Assembly: GCA_934613505.1 (NCBI GenBank)
Contig: CAKTTB010000002.1
Location: 124,001-188,000, forward strand
Length of the DNA stretch: 64,000 nucleotides
DNA from: an uncultured Oscillospiraceae bacterium
GTDB lineage: Bacteria > Bacillota > Clostridia > Oscillospirales > Oscillospiraceae
Direction: 5' to 3'
Positions 58,186 through 64,000 of the stretch are shown here, piece after piece. The position numbers were made by a program, and so were the translations under genes. Every line of letters begins with the position of its first letter. The first letter of the stretch is position 1. The notes beneath the pieces are model-generated. The model had not been told where the DNA came from. It was given only the letters and a program-made list of their open reading frames with translations, and did no database searches.

Positions 58186-59400
58186 ATGCTGGAATACTGG
58201 TTGTGGCTGGCGGGCCGCCGCGGGATCGGCGCGCGCGGGCTCTGCGCGCTGCTTGCGCAGTTCGGGACGCCCGAGGCGGTCTTCTGCGCCCAGCAGACGC
58301 AGTATCCGGCGCAGCTCCGGGAGAACGGCGTGCAGTCGCTTCTGGATAAGGATCTGACGCCCGCGCGCGAGATCCTGCAGCAGTGCTACCGGAAGAACAT
58401 CCACATCCTTACCATGCAGGACGCGGCATATCCGCAGCGCCTGCGGACGATCGACGATGCGCCGCCGGTTCTCTACTATCAGGGCATCCTCCCGGATTTT
58501 GACGCCGCGCCGGTCATCGCCATGGTCGGCACGCGCAAGGCTTCGGCCTACGGCATGCTGCAGAGCAAGCGCCTTGGCTACGAACTGGCGTGGTGCGGCG
58601 TGATCGTTGTCTCCGGTGGCGCGGGCGGGATCGATACGCTGGCGCTCCGCGGCGCCATCTCGGCGGAGACGCCGCCTGTCGCGGTCTTCGGCTGCGGCGC
58701 GGATGTCGATTATCCGGCTGCCAACCATGCGCTTTTCGAGGATCTACGCACCCGCGGCTGCGTCCTCAGTGAGTACCCGCCTGGCACACCGCCGCTGTCG
58801 GAGCATTTTCCCACGCGCAACCGGCTGCTGAGCGCCCTGTCCCTCGGCGTCGTGGTCGTGGAAGCGCCGAAAAAGAGCGGCGCGCTGATCACCGCAAACC
58901 ACGCGCTCGAGCAGGGCCGCGACGTGTTTACCCTGCCCGGGAACGTCGGCAACCCCAGCTGCGCGGGCAATATCCAGCTTCTCAAGCAGGGCGCGATCGT
59001 CGTGGAGGAGGGCTGGGACATCCTCAAGGAATATACGCACCTCTATCCGGAGCTTCCGCTCCGCCAGTCGTCCTCCGCCCCCCTCACACTCACCGCGCAG
59101 GAGACGCAGCAGAGCCTCATTGTCGCAGAATCTTCCGCTGCTCCGGAAAAAATTGACACAAAAGCCGTTGACAAGCCGGAAATCAGGGCTTATATTGACG
59201 TACAGGAAATTTTGCCGCGTCTGTCCGCTGACGAAGCCGCTGTGATCGGCCAGCTGAAGACCGGCAAGACTCCGGTCGACCGCATCATCGACCAGACGCA
59301 GCTGCCCGCCGGCCGCGTGCTTTCAGCACTGACGCTGCTGGAGGTCAAAGGATACGTCAAACGGCTGCCGGCCCGGTATTATGAGCTGGCGAAAAAATAA
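58186..59400 (+). CDS. dprA: DNA-processing protein DprA
   Basis: This 404-aa protein loads RecA on incoming single-stranded DNA during natural transformation and is widespread even in non-competent species. The Rossmann core has VIAMVGTRKASAYGMLQSKR, IVVSGGAGGIDTLALRGA, and PTRNRLLSALSLGVVVVEAP with SGALITANHALEQGRDVFTL. The C-terminal winged-helix domain starts near residue 345 (LSADEAAVIGQLKTGKTPVD). GAGGG precedes the ATG. It is followed directly by topA, the usual Firmicutes order dprA-topA-trmFO. Confidence 0.93.
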   Translation: MLEYWLWLAGRRGIGARGLCALLAQFGTPEAVFCAQQTQYPAQLRENGVQSLLDKDLTPAREILQQCYRKNIHILTMQDAAYPQRLRTIDDAPPVLYYQGILPDFDAAPVIAMVGTRKASAYGMLQSKRLGYELAWCGVIVVSGGAGGIDTLALRGAISAETPPVAVFGCGADVDYPAANHALFEDLRTRGCVLSEYPPGTPPLSEHFPTRNRLLSALSLGVVVVEAPKKSGALITANHALEQGRDVFTLPGNVGNPSCAGNIQLLKQGAIVVEEGWDILKEYTHLYPELPLRQSSSAPLTLTAQETQQSLIVAESSAAPEKIDTKAVDKPEIRAYIDVQEILPRLSADEAAVIGQLKTGKTPVDRIIDQTQLPAGRVLSALTLLEVKGYVKRLPARYYELAKK

Positions 59401-59413
59401 ATTGGAGGCATCT

Positions 59414-61780
<2,367 letters not shown>

Positions 61781-61804
61781 CAAGAGATAGAAAGGAACCC
61801 CTGC

Positions 61805-63118
61805 ATGCTGGAAGTGAAAGTCATCGGCGCGGGACTGGCCGGATGTGAAGCTGCGTGGCAGCTGGCCGAGCGCGGCATCCATGTGACGCTCGTCGAGATG
61901 AAGCCGAAAAAAATGACGCCCGCCCACCACTGTGCGGATTTTGCCGAGCTTGTTTGCTCCAACTCCCTGCGCGGCGACCGGCTGGAAAATGCGGTCGGCC
62001 TGCTGAAAGAGGAGCTGCGCCGCCTCGGCAGTCTGATCCTTACCTGCGCGGAAGCGAACCGCGTGGAGGCCGGCGGCGCGCTGGCGGTCGACCGCTACGG
62101 CTTTTCCGGCATGGTCACGGAAAAGATCCGCTCGCACCCCAATATCACCGTCGTAGAGGAAGAAGCGGACGAAGTCCCCGCGGGACCTGTCATTATCGCG
62201 ACCGGCCCTCTGACCTCCGATGCCATGAGCGCCGCCATCCAGCGCTATTTCGGCGGACAAGAATATATGAGCTTCTTTGACGCCGCCGCGCCTCTCGTGA
62301 CGTTTTCCTCCATCGATATGGACAAGGCGTGGTTCGCCTCCCGCTATGACCGCGGGGATGCGGATTATGTCAACTGCTCAATGGAAAAGGACGAGTACCT
62401 TGCCTTCGTGGAAGCACTGAAGACGGCGGAGGAAGCGCCGGTCCACGGCTTTGAGGACAAGCACGTCTTCGAGGGCTGCATGCCCGTCGAGGTCATGGCC
62501 CGCCGCGGTGTCGATACGCTGCGCTACGGCCCTCTGAAGCCCGTCGGCCTCAGGGATCCGAAGACCGGCCATGAGCCGTATGCCGTCGTGCAGCTGCGCA
62601 GGGACAATGCCGAAGGCTCGGTCTATAACATCGTCGGCTTCCAGACCCACCTCAAATTCCCGGAGCAGAAGCGGGTATTTTCCATGATCCCCGCCCTGCA
62701 CGACGCGGAGTTCGTCCGCTACGGCGTCATGCACCGCAATACCTTCCTCGATTCTCCGCGCCTGCTCGACCGCTATTACGCCGACCGCCGCGACCCGCTT
62801 GTCGTCTTTGCCGGCCAGATGACCGGCGTGGAGGGCTATGTTGAGTCGACCGCCTCCGGCTATCTCGCCGGCTGCGCCATGGCGGCGAAGGTAACGGGCC
62901 GGCCGTTGCCCGATTTCCCGCGCGAGACGGCTATCGGTGCGCTGGCGGCCTATATTTCGGACACGAGCGTCGTTTCGTTCCAGCCCATGAATGTAAATTT
63001 CGGCATCCTGATGCCGCTTGACCACCGGGTAAAGGGAAAGGCCAATAAAAATCTCGCCATCGCGAACCGTTCGCTTGCGATCATTGACCGGATGGCGGCA
63101 CAGGAGGAAGCAGAATGA
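61805..63118 (+). CDS. trmFO: Folate/FAD-dependent tRNA uridine-54 C5-methyltransferase
   Basis: This 437-aa flavoenzyme forms ribothymidine at position 54 of tRNA using methylene-tetrahydrofolate. The FAD fingerprint is KVIGAGLAGCEAAWQLAERG at the N-terminus, ELVCSNSLRGDRLENAVGLL contains the catalytic-region Cys, and the C-terminal FAD site is FAGQMTGVEGYVESTASGYL. The second conserved Cys is in FEGCMPVEVMARRG. GAAAGGAA precedes the ATG. It overlaps plsX by 4 bases, in a housekeeping run from dprA. Confidence 0.95.
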   Translation: MLEVKVIGAGLAGCEAAWQLAERGIHVTLVEMKPKKMTPAHHCADFAELVCSNSLRGDRLENAVGLLKEELRRLGSLILTCAEANRVEAGGALAVDRYGFSGMVTEKIRSHPNITVVEEEADEVPAGPVIIATGPLTSDAMSAAIQRYFGGQEYMSFFDAAAPLVTFSSIDMDKAWFASRYDRGDADYVNCSMEKDEYLAFVEALKTAEEAPVHGFEDKHVFEGCMPVEVMARRGVDTLRYGPLKPVGLRDPKTGHEPYAVVQLRRDNAEGSVYNIVGFQTHLKFPEQKRVFSMIPALHDAEFVRYGVMHRNTFLDSPRLLDRYYADRRDPLVVFAGQMTGVEGYVESTASGYLAGCAMAAKVTGRPLPDFPRETAIGALAAYISDTSVVSFQPMNVNFGILMPLDHRVKGKANKNLAIANRSLAIIDRMAAQEEAE

Positions 63119-64000
63119 GAATACTCATAGACGCCATGGGCGGCGACCATGCCCCCGAGCAGATCGCGCTGGGTGCGATCCAGGCCGCAAAGGACTTCGG
63201 TTGCGAGGTCGTGCTGGTCGGCCGCGGCGAAGCGATCTTGCAGGCACTGAAAAATCAGGGCATCGAGACGCTCCCGAAGGGCGTGGAGATCGCCAACGCC
63301 GACGAAGTCGTCGACATGCACGACGATCCGGCGGCTGTCGTAAAAAAGAAGAAAAATTCCTCCATGGTCGTCGGCCTGACCATGCTCAAGGAGGGCGGCG
63401 GCGACGCGTTCGTCTCCGCCGGCTCGACCGGCGCGCTCCTCTCCGCGGCGACGCTCATCGTCCGCCGCGTCAAGGGCATCCGCCGTGCGGCCATGGGGCC
63501 GCAGATCCCGACCAAAACCGGCAAAGAGGTCGTCCTCATCGACTGCGGTGCGACCGCCGACTGCACGCCGGAATTTCTCCTGCAGTTTGCCTTCATGGGT
63601 TCGTATTACGCCGAAAAGGTGCTTGGCATCGAGAATCCCCGCGTCGCCCTTCTCAATATCGGCGCGGAGGATTCCAAGGGAGGCGAACTGCAGAAGGCGG
63701 TGTATCCGCTTTTGCAGCAGGCAGGCGCGGCCGGGAAGATCAATTTCACCGGTAACATCGAAGCGCGTGACGTGCCGCTCGGCGGCGCGGACGTGGTCGT
63801 GGCCGACGGCTTCTCGGGCAACGTCCTCCTGAAGAGCATCGAGGGTACGGCCCTGTTCATGGCCTCCATGATGAAGGACATGTTCAAGAAGAACCTCCTG
63901 ACCAAGCTGGCTGCCCTTCTGTGCATGGACGACGTCAAGGCGTTCAAAAAGAAAATGGACTACCGCGAGACGGGCGGCACCGCTCTCATCGGTCTCAACA
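63115..64000 (+). CDS. plsX: Phosphate acyltransferase PlsX, 3' partial
   Basis: The frame runs off the right edge of the window after 295 codons, about 30-45 short of the usual length. PlsX makes acyl-phosphate from acyl-ACP for phospholipid synthesis. The N-terminus ILIDAMGGDHAPEQIALGAI is diagnostic, and DAFVSAGSTGALLSAATLIV, LIDCGATADCTPEFLLQFA and VVVADGFSGNVLLKSIEGTA follow. GGAGGAAG lies 6 bases before the ATG. It overlaps trmFO. Confidence 0.95.
   Translation, partial: MRILIDAMGGDHAPEQIALGAIQAAKDFGCEVVLVGRGEAILQALKNQGIETLPKGVEIANADEVVDMHDDPAAVVKKKKNSSMVVGLTMLKEGGGDAFVSAGSTGALLSAATLIVRRVKGIRRAAMGPQIPTKTGKEVVLIDCGATADCTPEFLLQFAFMGSYYAEKVLGIENPRVALLNIGAEDSKGGELQKAVYPLLQQAGAAGKINFTGNIEARDVPLGGADVVVADGFSGNVLLKSIEGTALFMASMMKDMFKKNLLTKLAALLCMDDVKAFKKKMDYRETGGTALIGLN

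Overview
The window looks like chromosomal DNA from a GC-rich (roughly 60 percent) member of the Clostridia, most likely an Oscillospirales/Oscillospiraceae gut anaerobe. This is inferred from the Firmicutes-type gene sets (BlaR1/BlaI, YesM/YesN, KtrA/KtrB, DprA-TopA-TrmFO-PlsX, heterodimeric ABC exporters), consensus sigma-A promoters with strong GGAGG ribosome sites, and dispersed palindromic repeats. No species can be named from the sequence alone. I saw no tRNA, rRNA or CRISPR array.

Layout. 1-6.4 kb: the end of a frameshifted membrane protein, a BlaR1/BlaI sensor-repressor pair with two clear operators, a large uncharacterised protein, a DUF368 lipid-carrier transporter and an EamA exporter. 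5.98-9.1 kb is a scrap yard: a decayed two-component system, fragments of an aldo/keto reductase, a LysR regulator, a flavodoxin and TnpV, then a low-GC three-gene island (DUF6442, Xre regulator, small membrane protein) and a run of hairpins. 9.6-13.2 kb: a heterodimeric ABC exporter. 13.3-14.9 kb: a U32-like protein and a 28-codon ORF enclosed by inverted copies of a composite repeat. 15-18.9 kb: an ECF-like membrane protein divergent from a Crp/Fnr regulator, a D-2-hydroxyacid dehydrogenase, a phosphoesterase and XdhC. 19.2-25.5 kb: a truncated secreted repeat protein, a small redox/hydrolase operon with an amber-interrupted reductase, a TetR-KTR operon, and an alkylation-repair operon (alkA-like, ogt, GNAT).

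25.6-39.8 kb is the metabolic centrepiece, an L-arabinose regulon. A YesN/YesM two-component system shares an operon with a sugar-binding lipoprotein (a likely extracellular sensor). Next to it are an AraR-type GntR/LacI repressor and an operon encoding a second sugar-binding lipoprotein, an ATPase, two permeases (YtfQRT/YjfF architecture), an FGGY kinase, AraA and AraD. Together they would sense, import, isomerise, phosphorylate and epimerise arabinose to D-xylulose 5-phosphate.

40-49.8 kb: a flavodoxin, a broken acetyltransferase, larE-larB-larC for the nickel-pincer cofactor (no larA here), and a five-gene operon marR - ABC exporter pair - GNAT - phosphopantetheinyl transferase. The last gene takes its stop codon from an inserted 107-bp MITE. 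50-55.3 kb: remnants of a surface protein, a FliB-like protein, PAP2, GNAT and a polysaccharide deacetylase lipoprotein. 55.4-64 kb: KtrB-KtrA potassium uptake, an SpoU rRNA methylase, DprA, TopA, TrmFO and the start of PlsX, all co-oriented and tightly spaced.
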